Assembly (NCBI RefSeq): GCF_051020975.1
Contig: NW_027478162.1
Span: 23,622,001-23,686,000 of the forward strand
Length of the DNA stretch: 64,000 bases
Direction: 5' to 3'
Source of the DNA: Osmia lignaria lignaria
Lineage: Eukaryota; Arthropoda; Insecta; Hymenoptera; Megachilidae
In this document: positions 1-11,600 of the stretch, piece by piece
How the letters are laid out: each line of letters begins with the position of its first letter
How positions within the stretch are numbered: position 1 is the stretch's first letter
Notes under the pieces: generated by a model
Told to the model about the DNA's origin: nothing
Seen by the model: the letters and a program-made list of their open reading frames with translations, nothing else
The model's database searches: none
Program-made: the position numbers and the translations under genes

Positions 1-322
1 GAGATATTTGCAGATTTATCTCAAGGGAAGGGGCCTGACGGACATATTTCGAGATATTTCTTCTTCTTGTTGTTCTTCTTCTGCACAGCTAAGCTGGAAG
101 TGGCATTTGCAGCTCGCAATAGTGCAGAGTTATCTCAAAGAAAGGGGCCACGGTGTTTCTGTATCTCTATTATGTTGGTGCGGCTTCGGAACTTTTAAAT
201 ATCTTGATATATCTCGAGAACTACGCATCTGATCAAAAAATATCATAGAACATAAAAAGTAGGAAACTTAATTCTCTACAAAAAAGGTCTCTTAACATTT
301 TGCCATAGCTCGCTTCGTTTCC
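1..322 (+). repeat. Representative 322-bp satellite monomer
   Basis: One full unit in the phase used throughout this annotation. It contains an internal duplication: bases 9-36 and 123-150 share 24 of 28 bases (core TTATCTCAA then AAGGGGCC), offset by 114. GAGATATTTG at base 1 and GAGATATTTC at base 51 are also related. Bases 57-86 form a pyrimidine-rich tract of TTC and TTG triplets ending in TGCACAG. A 74-codon open frame (8-232) recurs in most copies but begins with TTG and has no in-frame ATG, so it is not called a gene. Confidence 0.9.
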
Positions 323-3300
323 GAGATATTTGCAGATTTATCTCAAGGGAAGGGGCCTGACGGACATATTTCGAGATATTTCTTCTTCTTGTTGTTCTTC
401 TTCTGCACAGCTAAGCTGGAAGTGGCATTTGCGGCTCGCCCTAGTGCAGAGTTATCTCAAAGAAAGGGGCCACGGTGTTTCTGTATCCCTATTATGTTGG
501 TGCGGCTTCGGAACTTTTAAATATCTCGATATATCTCGAAAACTACGCTTCTGATCAAAAAATATCATACAACATAAATTGTAGGAAACATAATTCTCTA
601 CAAAAAACGTCTCTTAACATTTTGCCATAGCTCGCTTCGTTTCCGAGATATTTGCAGATTTATCTCAAGGGAAGGGGCCTGACGGACATATCTCGAGATA
701 TTTCTTCTTCTTGTTGTTCTTCTTCTGCACAGCTAAGCTGGAAGTGGCATTTGCGGCTCGCACTAGTGCAGAGTTATCTCAACGAAAGGGGCCACGGTGT
801 TTCTGTATCTCCATTATGTTGGTGCGGCTTCGGAACTTTTAAATATCTCGATATATCTCGAAAACTACGCTTCTGATCAAAAAATATCATAGAACATAAA
901 TTGTAGGAAACAGAATTCTCTACAAAAAAGGTCTCTTAAGATTTTGCCATAGCTCGCTTCGTTTCCGAGATATTTGCAGATATATCTCAAGGGAAGGGGC
1001 CTGACGGACATATTTCGAGATATTTCTTCTTCTTGTTGTTCTTCTTCTGCACAGCTAAGCTGGAAGTGGCATTTACAGCTCGCAATAGTGCAGAGTTATC
1101 TCAAAGAAAGGGGCCACGGTGTTTCTGTATCCCTATTATGTTGGTGCGGCTTCGGAACTTTTAAATATCTCGATATATCTCGAAAACTACGCTTCTGATC
1201 AAAAAATATCATAGAACATAGCTTGTAGGAAACATAATTCGCTACAAAAAAGGTCTCTTAACATTTTGCCATAGCTCGCTTCGTTTCCGAGATAGTTGCA
1301 GATTTATCTCAAGGGAAGGGGCCTGACGGACATATTTCGAGATATTTCTTCTTCTTGTTGTTCTTCTTCTGCACAGCTAAGCTGGAAGTGGCATTTGCCG
1401 CTCGCAATAGTGCAGAGTTATCTCAAAGAAAGGGGCCACGGTGTTTCTGTATCTCTATTATGTTGGTGCGGCTTCGGAACTTTTAAATATCTCGATATAT
1501 CTCGAGAACTACGCATCTGATCAAAAAATATCATAGAACATAAAAAGTAGGAAACTTAATTCTCTACAAATAGGGTCTCTTAACATTTTGCCATAGCTCG
1601 CTTCGTTTCCGAGATATTTGCAGATTTATCTCAAGGGAAGGGGCCTGACGGACATATTTCGAGATATTTCTTCTTCTTGTTGTTCTTCTTCTGCACAGCT
1701 AAGCTGGAAGTGGCATTTGCAGCTCGCAATAGTGCAGAGTTATCGCAAAGAAAGGGGCCACGGTGTTTCTGTATCTCTATTATGTTTGTGCGGCTTCGGA
1801 ACTTTTAAATATCTTGATATATCTCGAGAACTACGCATCTGATCAAAAAATATCATAGAACATAAAAAGTAAGAAACCTAATTTTCTACAAAAAAGGTCT
1901 CTTAACATTTTGCCGTAGCTCGCTTCGTTTCCGAGATATTTGCAGATTTATCTCAAGGGATGGGGACTGACGGACATATTTCGAAATATTTCTTATTCTT
2001 GTTGTTCTTCTTCTGCACAGCTAAGCTGGAAGTGGCATTTGCAGCTCGCAATAGTGCAGAGTTATCTCAAAGAAAGGGGCCACGGTGTTTCTGTACCTCT
2101 ATTATGTTGGTGCAGCTTCGGAGCTTTTAAATATCTTGATATATCTCGAGAACTACGCATCTGATCAAAAAATATCATAGAACATAAATTGTAGGAAACA
2201 TAATTCTCTACAAAAGAGGTCTCTTAACATTTTGCCATAGCTCGCTTCGTTTCCGAGATATTTGCAGATTTATCTCAAGGGAAGGGTCCTGATGGACATA
2301 TTTCGAGATATTTCTTCTTCTTGTTGTTCTTCTTCTGCACAGCTAAACTGGAAGTGGCATTTCCAGCTCGCAATCGTGCAGAGTTATCTCAAAGAAAGGG
2401 GCCACGGTGTTTCTGTATCTCTATTATGTTGGTGCGGCTTCGGAACTTTTAAATATCTTGATATATCTCGAGAACTACGCATCTGATCAAAAAAGATCAT
2501 AGAACATAAAAAGTAGGAAACTTAATTCTCTACAAAAAAGGTCTCTTAACATTTTGCCATAGCTCGCTTCGTTTCCGAGATATTTGCAGATTTATCTCCA
2601 GGGAAGGGGCCTTACGGACATATTTAGAGATATTTCTTCTTCTTGTTGTTCTTCTTCTGCACAGCTAAGCTGGAAGTGGCATTTGCAGCTCGCAATAGTG
2701 CAGAGTTATCTCAAAGAAAAGGGCCACGGTGTTTCTGTACCTCTATTATGTTGGTGCAGCTTCGAAGCTTTTAAATATCTTGATATATCTCGAGAACTAC
2801 GCATCTGATCAAAAAATATCATAGAACATAAAAAGTAGGAAACTTAATTCTCTACAAATAAGGTCTCTTAACATTTTGCGATAGCTCGCTTCGTTTCCGA
2901 GATATTTGCAGATTTATCTCAAGGGAAGGGGCCTGACGGACATATTTCGAAATATTTCTTCTTCTTGTTGTTCTTCTTCTGCACAGCTGAGCTGGACGTG
3001 GCATTTGCAGCTCGCAATAGTGCAGAGTTATCTCAAAGAAAGTGGCCACGGTGTTTCTGTATCTCTATTATGTTGCTGCGGCTTCGGAACTTTTAAATAT
3101 CTTGATATATCTCGAGAACTGCGCATCTGATCAAAAAATATCATAGAACATAAAAAGTAGGAAACTTAATTCTCTACAAAAAAGGTCTCTTAACATTTTG
3201 CCATAGCTCGCTTCGTTTCCGAGATATTTGCAGATTTATCTCAAGGGAAGGGGCCTGACGGACATATTTCGAGATATTTCTTCTTCTTGTTGTTCTTGTT

Positions 3301-3864
3301 CTGCACAGCTAAGCTGGAAGTGGCATTTGCAGCTCGCAATAGTGCAGAGTTATCTCAAAGAAAGGGGCCACGGTGTTTCTGTATCTCTATTATGTTGGCG
3401 CGGCTTCGGAACTTTTAAATATCTTGATATATCTCGAGAACTACGCATCTGATCAAAAAATATCATAGAACATAAAAAGTAGGAAACTTAATTCTCTACA
3501 AAAAAGGTCTCTTAACATTTTGCCATAGCTCGCTTCGTTTCCGAGATAGTTGCAGATTTATCTCAAGGGAAGGGGCCTGACAGACATATTTCGAGATATT
3601 TCTTCTTCTTGTTGTTCTTCTTCTGCACAGCTAAGCTGGAAGTGGCATTTGCAGCTCGCAATAGTGCAGAGTTATCTCAAAGAAAGGGGCCACGGTGTTT
3701 CTGTATCTCTATTATGTTGGTGCGGCTTCGGAATTTTTAAATATCTCGATATATCTCGAGAACTACGTATCTGATCAAAAAATATCATAGAACATAAAAA
3801 GTAGGAAACTTAATTCTCTACAAATAAGGTCTCTTAACGTTTTGCCATAGCTCGCTTCGTTTCC

Positions 3865-5794
3865 GAGATATTTGCAGATTTATCTCAAGGGAAGGGGCCT
3901 GACGGACATATTTCTAGATATTTCTTCTTCTTGTTGTTCTTCTTCTGCACAGCTAAGCTGGAAGTGGCATTTGCAGCTCGCAATAGTGCAGAGTTATCTC
4001 AAAGAAAGGGGCCACGTGTTTCTGTATCTCTATTATGTTGGTGCGGCTTCGGAACTTTTAAATATCTCGATATATCTCGAGAACTACGCATCTGATCAAA
4101 AAATATCATAGAACATAAAAAGTAGGAAACTTAATTCTCTACAAATAAGGTCTCTTAACATTTTGCGGTAGCTCGCGTCGTTTCCGAGATATTTGCAGAT
4201 TTATCTCAAGGGAAGGGGCCTGACGGACATATTTCGAGATATTTCTGCTTCTTGTTGTTCTTCTTCTGCACAGCTAAGCTGGAAGTGGCATTTGCAGCTC
4301 GCAATAGTGCAGAGTTATCTCAAAGAAAGGGGCCACGGTGTTTCTGTATCTCTATTATGTTGGTGCGGCTTCGGAACTTTTAAATATCTCGATATATCTC
4401 GAGAACTACGCATCTGATCAAAAAATATCATAGAACATAAAAAGTAGGAAACTTAATTCTCTACAAATAAGGTCTCTTAACGTTTTGCCATAGCTCGCTT
4501 CGTTTCCGAGATATTTGCAGATTTATCTCAAGGGAAGGGGCCTGACGGACATATTTCGAGATATTTCTTCTTCTTGTTGTTCTTCTTCTGCACAGCTAAG
4601 CTGGAAGTGGCATTTGCAGCTCGCAATAGTGCAGAGTTATCTCAAAGAAAGGGGCCACGGTGTTTCTGTACCTCTATTATGTTGGTGCAGCTTCGGAGCT
4701 TTTAAATATCTTGATATATCTCGAGAACTACGCATCTGATCAAAAAATATCATAGAACATAAAAAGTAGGAAACTTAATTCTCTACAAATAAGGTCTCTT
4801 AACATTTTGCCATAGCTCGCTTCGTTTCCGAGATATTTGCAGATTTATCTCAAGGGAAGGGGCCTGACGGACATATTTCTAGATATTTCTTCTTCTTGTT
4901 GTTCTTCTTCTGCACAGCTAAGCTGGAAGTGGCATTTGCAGCTCGCAATAGTGCAGAGTTATCTCAAAGAAAGGGGCCACGTGTTTCTGTATCTCTATTA
5001 TGTTGGTGCGGCTTCGGAACTTTTAAATATCTCGATATATCTCGAGAACTACGCATCTGATCAAAAAATATCATAGAACATAAAAAGTAGGAAACTTAAT
5101 TCTCTACAAATAAGGTCTCTTAACATTTTGCGGTAGCTCGCGTCGTTTCCGAGATATTTGCAGATTTATCTCAAGGGAAGGGGCCTGACGGACATATTTC
5201 GAGATATTTCTGCTTCTTGTTGTTCTTCTTCTGCACAGCTAAGCTGGAAGTGGCATTTGCAGCTCGCAATAGTGCAGAGTTATCTCAAAGAAAGGGGCCA
5301 CGGTGTTTCTGTATCTCTATTATGTTGGTGCGGCTTCGGAACTTTTAAATATCTCGATATATCTCGAGAACTACGCATCTGATCAAAAAATATCATAGAA
5401 CATAAAAAGTAGGAAACTTAATTCTCTACAAATAAGGTCTCTTAACGTTTTGCCATAGCTCGCTTCGTTTCCGAGATATTTGCAGATTTATCTCAAGGGA
5501 AGGGGCCTGACGGACATATTTCGAGATATTTCTTCTTCTTGTTGTTCTTCTTCTGCACAGCTAAGCTGGAAGTGGCATTTGCAGCTCGCAATAGTGCAGA
5601 GTTATCTCAAAGAAAGGGGCCACGGTGTTTCTGTACCTCTATTATGTTGGTGCAGCTTCGGAGCTTTTAAATATCTTGATATATCTCGAGAACTACGCAT
5701 CTGATCAAAAAATATCATAGAACATAAAAAGTAGGAAACTTAATTCTCTACAAATAAGGTCTCTTAACATTTTGCCATAGCTCGCTTCGTTTCC
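3865..5794 (+). repeat. Tandem duplication of a trimer (2 x 965 bp)
   Basis: Three monomers (321+322+322) at 3865-4829 are repeated at 4830-5794. Shared private variants include TTTCTAGATATTTC in the first monomer, the linker GCGGTAGCTCGCGTCG before the second, TTTCTGCTTCTTG in the second, and GTACCTCTATTATG with GGAGCTTTTAAATATC in the third. I see no differences by eye inside the block, so the copy event is recent. Confidence 0.85.
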
Positions 5795-6760
5795 GAGATA
5801 TTTGCAGATTTATCTCAAGGGAAGGGGCCTGACGGACATATTTCGAGATATTTCTTCTTCTTGTTGTTCTTCTTCTGCACAGCTAAACTGAAAGTGGCAT
5901 TTCCAGCTCGCAATAGTGCAGAGTTATCCCAAAGAAAGGGGCCACGGTGTTTCTGTATCTCTATTATGTTGGTGCGGCTTCGCAACTTTTAAATATCTCG
6001 ATATATCTCGAAAACTACGCTTCTGATCAAAAAATGTCATAGAACATAAATTGTAGGAAACATAATTCTCTACAAAAAAGGTCTCTTAACATTTTGCCAT
6101 AGCTCGCTTCGTTTCCGAGATATTTGCAGATATATCTCAAGGGAAGGGGCCTGACGGACATATTTCGAGATATTTCTTCTTCTTGTTGTTCTTCTTCTGC
6201 ACAGCTGAGCTGGAAGTGGCATTTACAGCTCGCAATAGTGGAAAGTTATCTCAAAGAAAGGGGCCACGGTGTTTCTGTATCTCTATTATGTTGGTGCGGC
6301 TTCGGAACTTTTAAATATCTTGATATATCTCGAGAACTGCGCATCTGATCAAAAAATATCATAGAACATTAAAAGTAGGAAACTTAATTCTCTACAAAAA
6401 AGGTCTCTTAACATTTTGCCATAGCTTGCTTCGTTTCCGAGATATTTGCAGATATATCTCAAGGGGAGGGGCCTGACGGACATATTTCTAGATATTTCTT
6501 CTTCTTGTTGTTCTTCTTCTGCACAGCTAAGCTGGAAGTGGCATTTGCAGCTCGCAATAGTGCAGAGTTATCTCAAAGAAAGGGGCCACGGTGTGTCTCT
6601 ATCTCTATTATGTTGGTGCGGCTTCGGAACTTTTAAATATCTTGATATATCTCGAGAACTACGCATCTGATCAAAAAATATCATAGAACATAAATTGTAG
6701 GAAACATAATTCTCTACAAAAAAGGTCTCTTAACGTTTTGCCGTAGCTCGCTTCGTTTCC

Positions 6761-8690
6761 GAGATATTTGCAGATTTATCTCAAGGGAAGGGTCCTGACG
6801 GACATATTTCGAGATATTTCTTCTTCTTGTTGTTCTTCTTCTGCACAGCTAAACTGGAAGTGGCATTTGCAGCTCGCAATAGTGCAGAGTTATCTCAAAG
6901 AAAGGGGCCACGTGTTTCTGTACCTCTATTATGTTGGTGCGGCTTCGGAACTTTTAAATATCTCGATATATCTCGAAAACTACGCTTCTGATCAAAAAAT
7001 ACCATAGAACATAGCTTGTAGGAAACATAATTCTCTACAAAAAAGGTCTCTTAACATTTTGCCATAGCTCGCTTCGTTTCCGAGATAGTTGCAGATTTAT
7101 CTCAAGGGAAGGGGCCTGACGGACATATTTCGAGATATTTCTTCTTCTTGTTGTTCTTCTTCTGCACAGCTAAGCTGGAAGTGGCATTTGCAGCTCGCAA
7201 TAGTGCAGAGTTATCTCAAAGAAAGGGGCCACGGTGTTTCTGTATCTCTATTATGTTGGTGCGGCTTCGGAACTTTTAAATATCTCGATATATCTCGAGA
7301 ACTACGCATCTGATCACAAAATATTATAGAACATAAAAAGTAGGAAACTTAATTCTCTACAAATAAGGTCTCTTAACATTTTGCCATAGCTCGCTTCGTT
7401 TCCGAGATATTTGCAGATTTATCTCAAGGGAAGGGGCCTGACGGACATATTTCTAGATATTTCTTCTTCTTGTTGTTCTTCTTCTGCACAGCTAAGCTGG
7501 AAGTGGCATTTGCAGCTCGCAATAGTGCAGAGTTATCGCAAAGAAAGGGGCCACGGTGTTTCTGTATCTCTATTATGTTTGTGCGGCTTCGGAACTTTTA
7601 AATATCTTGATATATCTCGAGAACTACGCATCTGATCAAAAAATATCATAGAACATAAAAAGTAGGAAACCTAATTTTCTACAAAAAAGGTCTCTTAACA
7701 TTTTGCCGTAGCTCGCTTTGTTTCCGAGATATTTGCAGATTTATCTCAAGGGAAGGGTCCTGACGGACATATTTCGAGATATTTCTTCTTCTTGTTGTTC
7801 TTCTTCTGCACAGCTAAACTGGAAGTGGCATTTGCAGCTCGCAATAGTGCAGAGTTATCTCAAAGAAAGGGGCCACGTGTTTCTGTACCTCTATTATGTT
7901 GGTGCGGCTTCGGAACTTTTAAATATCTCGATATATCACGAAAACTACGCTTCTGATCAAAAAATACCATAGAACATAGCTTGTAGGAAACATAATTCTC
8001 TACAAAAAAGGTCTCTTAACATTTTGCCATAGCTCGCTTCGTTTCCGAGATAGTTGCAGATTTATCTCAAGGGAAGGGGCCTGACGGACATATTTCGAGA
8101 TATTTCTTCTTCTTGTTGTTCTTCTTCTGCACAGCTAAGCTGGAAGTGGCATTTGCAGCTCGCAATAGTGCAGAGTTATCTCAAAGAAAGGGGCCACGGT
8201 GTTTCTGTATCTCTATTATGTTGGTGCGGCTTCGGAACTTTTAAATATCTCGATATATCTCGAGAACTACGCATCTGATCACAAAATATTATAGAACATA
8301 AAAAGTAGGAAACTTAATTCTCTACAAATAAGGTCTCTTAACATTTTGCCATAGCTCGCTTCGTTTCCGAGATATTTGCAGATTTATCTCAAGGGAAGGG
8401 GCCTGACGGACATATTTCTAGATATTTCTTCTTCTTGTTGTTCTTCTTCTGCACAGCTAAGCTGGAAGTGGCATTTGCAGCTCGCAATAGTGCAGAGTTA
8501 TCGCAAAGAAAGGGGCCACGGTGTTTCTGTATCTCTATTATGTTTGTGCGGCTTCGGAACTTTTAAATATCTTGATATATCTCGAGAACTACGCATCTGA
8601 TCAAAAAATATCATAGAACATAAAAAGTAGGAAACCTAATTTTCTACAAAAAAGGTCTCTTAACATTTTGCCGTAGCTCGCTTCGTTTCC
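6761..8690 (+). repeat. Second trimer tandem duplication (2 x 965 bp)
   Basis: A different three-monomer block at 6761-7725 is repeated at 7726-8690. Diagnostic shared variants are AAGGGTCCTGACGG with GGCCACGTG (one base missing) and ATACCATAGAACATAGC in the first monomer, TGATCACAAAATATTATAG in the second, and TTATCGCAAAG with TTATGTTTGTGCGG in the third. Visible differences are few, such as CGCTTCG versus CGCTTTG in the linker preceding each block and ATATCTCG versus ATATCACG in the first monomer. Confidence 0.85.
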
Positions 8691-11600
8691 GAGATATTTT
8701 CAGATTTATCTCAAGGGAAGGCGCCTAACGGACATATTTCGAGATATTTCTTCTTCTTGTTGTTCTTCTTCTGCACAGCTAAGCTGGAAGTGGCATTTGC
8801 AGCTCGCAATAGGGCAGAGTTATCTCAAAGAAAGGGGCCACGGTGTTTCTGTATCCCTATTATGTTGGTGCGGCTTCGGAACTTTTAAATATCTCGATAT
8901 ATCTCGAAAACTACGCTTCTGATCAAAAAATATCATAGAACATAAATTGTAGGAAACATAATTCTCTACAAAAAACGTCTCTTAACATTTTGCCATAGCT
9001 CGCTTCGTTTCCGAGATATTTGCAGATATATCTCTAGGGAAGGGGCCTGACGGACATATTTCCAGATATTTCTTCTTCTTGTTCTTCTTCTGCACAGCTA
9101 AGCTGGAAGTGGCATTTACAGCTCGCAATAGTGCAGAGTTATCTCAAAGAAAGGGGCCACGGTGTTTCTGTATCTCTATTATGTTGGTGCGGCTTCGGAA
9201 CTTTTAAATATCTTGATATATCTCGAGAACTACGCATCTGATCCAAAAATATCATAGAACATAAAAAGTAGGAAACCTAATTTTCTACAAAAAAGGTCTC
9301 TTAACATTTTGCCATAGCTCGCTTCGTTTCCGAGATATTTGCAGATTTATCTCAAGGGAAGGTGCCTGACGGACATATTTCGAGATATTTCTTCTTCTTG
9401 TTGTTCTTCTTCTGCACAGCTAAGCTGGAAGTGGCATTTGCGGCTCGCACTAGTGCAGAGTTATCTCAAAGAAAGGGGCCACGGTGTTTCTGTATCCCTA
9501 TTATGTTGGTGCGGCTTCGGAACTTTTAAATATCTCGATATATCTCGAAAACTACGCTTCTGATCAAAAAATATCATAGAACATAAATTGTAGAGAACAT
9601 AATTCTCTACAAAAAACGTCTCTTAACATTTTGCCATAGCTCGCTTCGTTTCCGAGATATTTGCAGATTCAGCTCAAAGGAACTGGCCTGACGGACATAT
9701 TTCGAGATATTTCTTCTTCTTGTTGTTCTTCTTCTGCACAGCTAAACTGGAAGTGGCATTTCCAGCTCGCAATCGTGCAGAGTTATCTCAAAGAAAGGGG
9801 CCACGGTGTTTCTGTATCTCTATTATGTTGGTGCGGCTTCGGAACTTTTAAATATCTTGATATATCTCGAGAACTACGCCTCTGATCGAAAAATATCATA
9901 GAACATAAAAAGTAGGAAACCTAATTTTCTACAAAAAAGGTCTCTTAACATTTTGCCATAGCTCGCTTCGTTTCCGAGATATTTGCAGATTTATCTCAAG
10001 GGAAGGTGCCTGACGGACATATTTCGAGATATTTCTTCTTCTTGTTGTTCTTCTTCTGCACAGCTAAGCTGGAAGTGGCATTTGCGGCTCGCACTAGTGC
10101 AGAGTTATCTCAAAGAAAGGGGCCACGGTGTTTCTGTATCCCTATTATGTTGGTGCGGCTTCGGAACTTTTAAATATCTCGATATATCTCGAAAACTACG
10201 CTTCTGATCAAAAAATATCATAGAACATAAATTGTAGGAAACATAATTCTCTACAAAAAACGTCTCTTAACATTTTGCCATAGCTCGCTTCGTTTCCGAG
10301 ATATTTGCAGATTCAGCTCAAAGGAACTGGCCTGACGGACATATTTCGAGATATTTCTTCTTCTTGTTGTTCTTCTTCTGCACAGCAAAACTGGAAGTGG
10401 CATTTCCAGCTCGCAATCGTGCAGAGTTATCTCAAAGAAAGGGGCCACGGTGTTTCTGTATCTCTATTATGTTGGTGCGGCTTCGGAACTTTTAAATATC
10501 TTGATATATCTCGAGAACTACGCCTCTGATCGAAAAATATCATAGAACATAAAAAGTAGGAAACTTAATTCTCTACAAAAAACGTCTCTTAACATTTTGC
10601 CATAGCTCGCTTCGTTTCCGAGATATTTGCAGATTCAACTCAAAGGAACGGGCCTGACGGACATATTTCGAGATACTTCTTCTTCTTGTTGTTCTTCCTC
10701 TGCACAGCTAAGCTGGAAGTGGCATTTGCAGCTCGCAATAGTGCAGAGTTATCTCAAAGAAAGGGGCCACGGTGTTTCTGTATCCCTATTATGTTGGTGC
10801 GGCTTCGGAACTTTTAAATATCTCGATATATCTCGAAAACTACGCTTCTGATCAAAAAATATCATAGAACGTAAATTGTAGGAAACATTATTCTCTACAA
10901 AAAAGGTCTCTTAACATTTTGCCATAGCTCGCTTCGTTTCCGAGATATTTGCAGATTTATCTCAAGGGAAGGGTCCTGATGGACATATTTCGAGATATTT
11001 CTTCTTCTTGTTGTTCTTCTTCTGCACAGCTAAACTGGAAGTGGCATTTCCAGCTCGCAATCGTGCAGAGTTATCTCAAAGAAAGGGGCCACGGTGTTTC
11101 TGTACCTCTATTATGTTGGTGCGGCTTCGGAGCTTTTAGATATCTTGATATATCTCGAGAACTACGCCTCTGATCGAAAAATATCATAGAACATAAAAAG
11201 TAGGAAACTTAATTCTCTACAAAAAAGGTCTCTTAACATTTTGCCATAGCTCGCTTCGTTTCCGAGATATTTGCAGATTTATCTCAAGGGAAGGGGCCTG
11301 ACGGACATATTTCGAGATATTTCTTCTTCTTGTTGTTCTTCTTCTGCACAGCTAAGCTGGAAGTGGCATTTGCAGCGCGCAATAGTGCAGAGTTATCTCA
11401 AAGAAAGGGGCCACGGTGTTTCTGTATCTCTATTATGTTGGTGCGGCTTCGGAACTTTTAAATATCTTGATATATCTCGAGAACTACGCATCTGATCAAA
11501 AAATATCATAGAACATGAAAAGTAGGAAACCTAATTCTCTACAAAAAAGGTCTCTTAACATTTTGCCATAGCTCTCTTCGTTTCCGAGATATTTGCAGAT

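Noticed and set aside
1..322. CENP-B box in the satellite monomer
   Set aside because: TTCGTTTCCGAGA was considered but lacks the required CGGG core at the right spacing.
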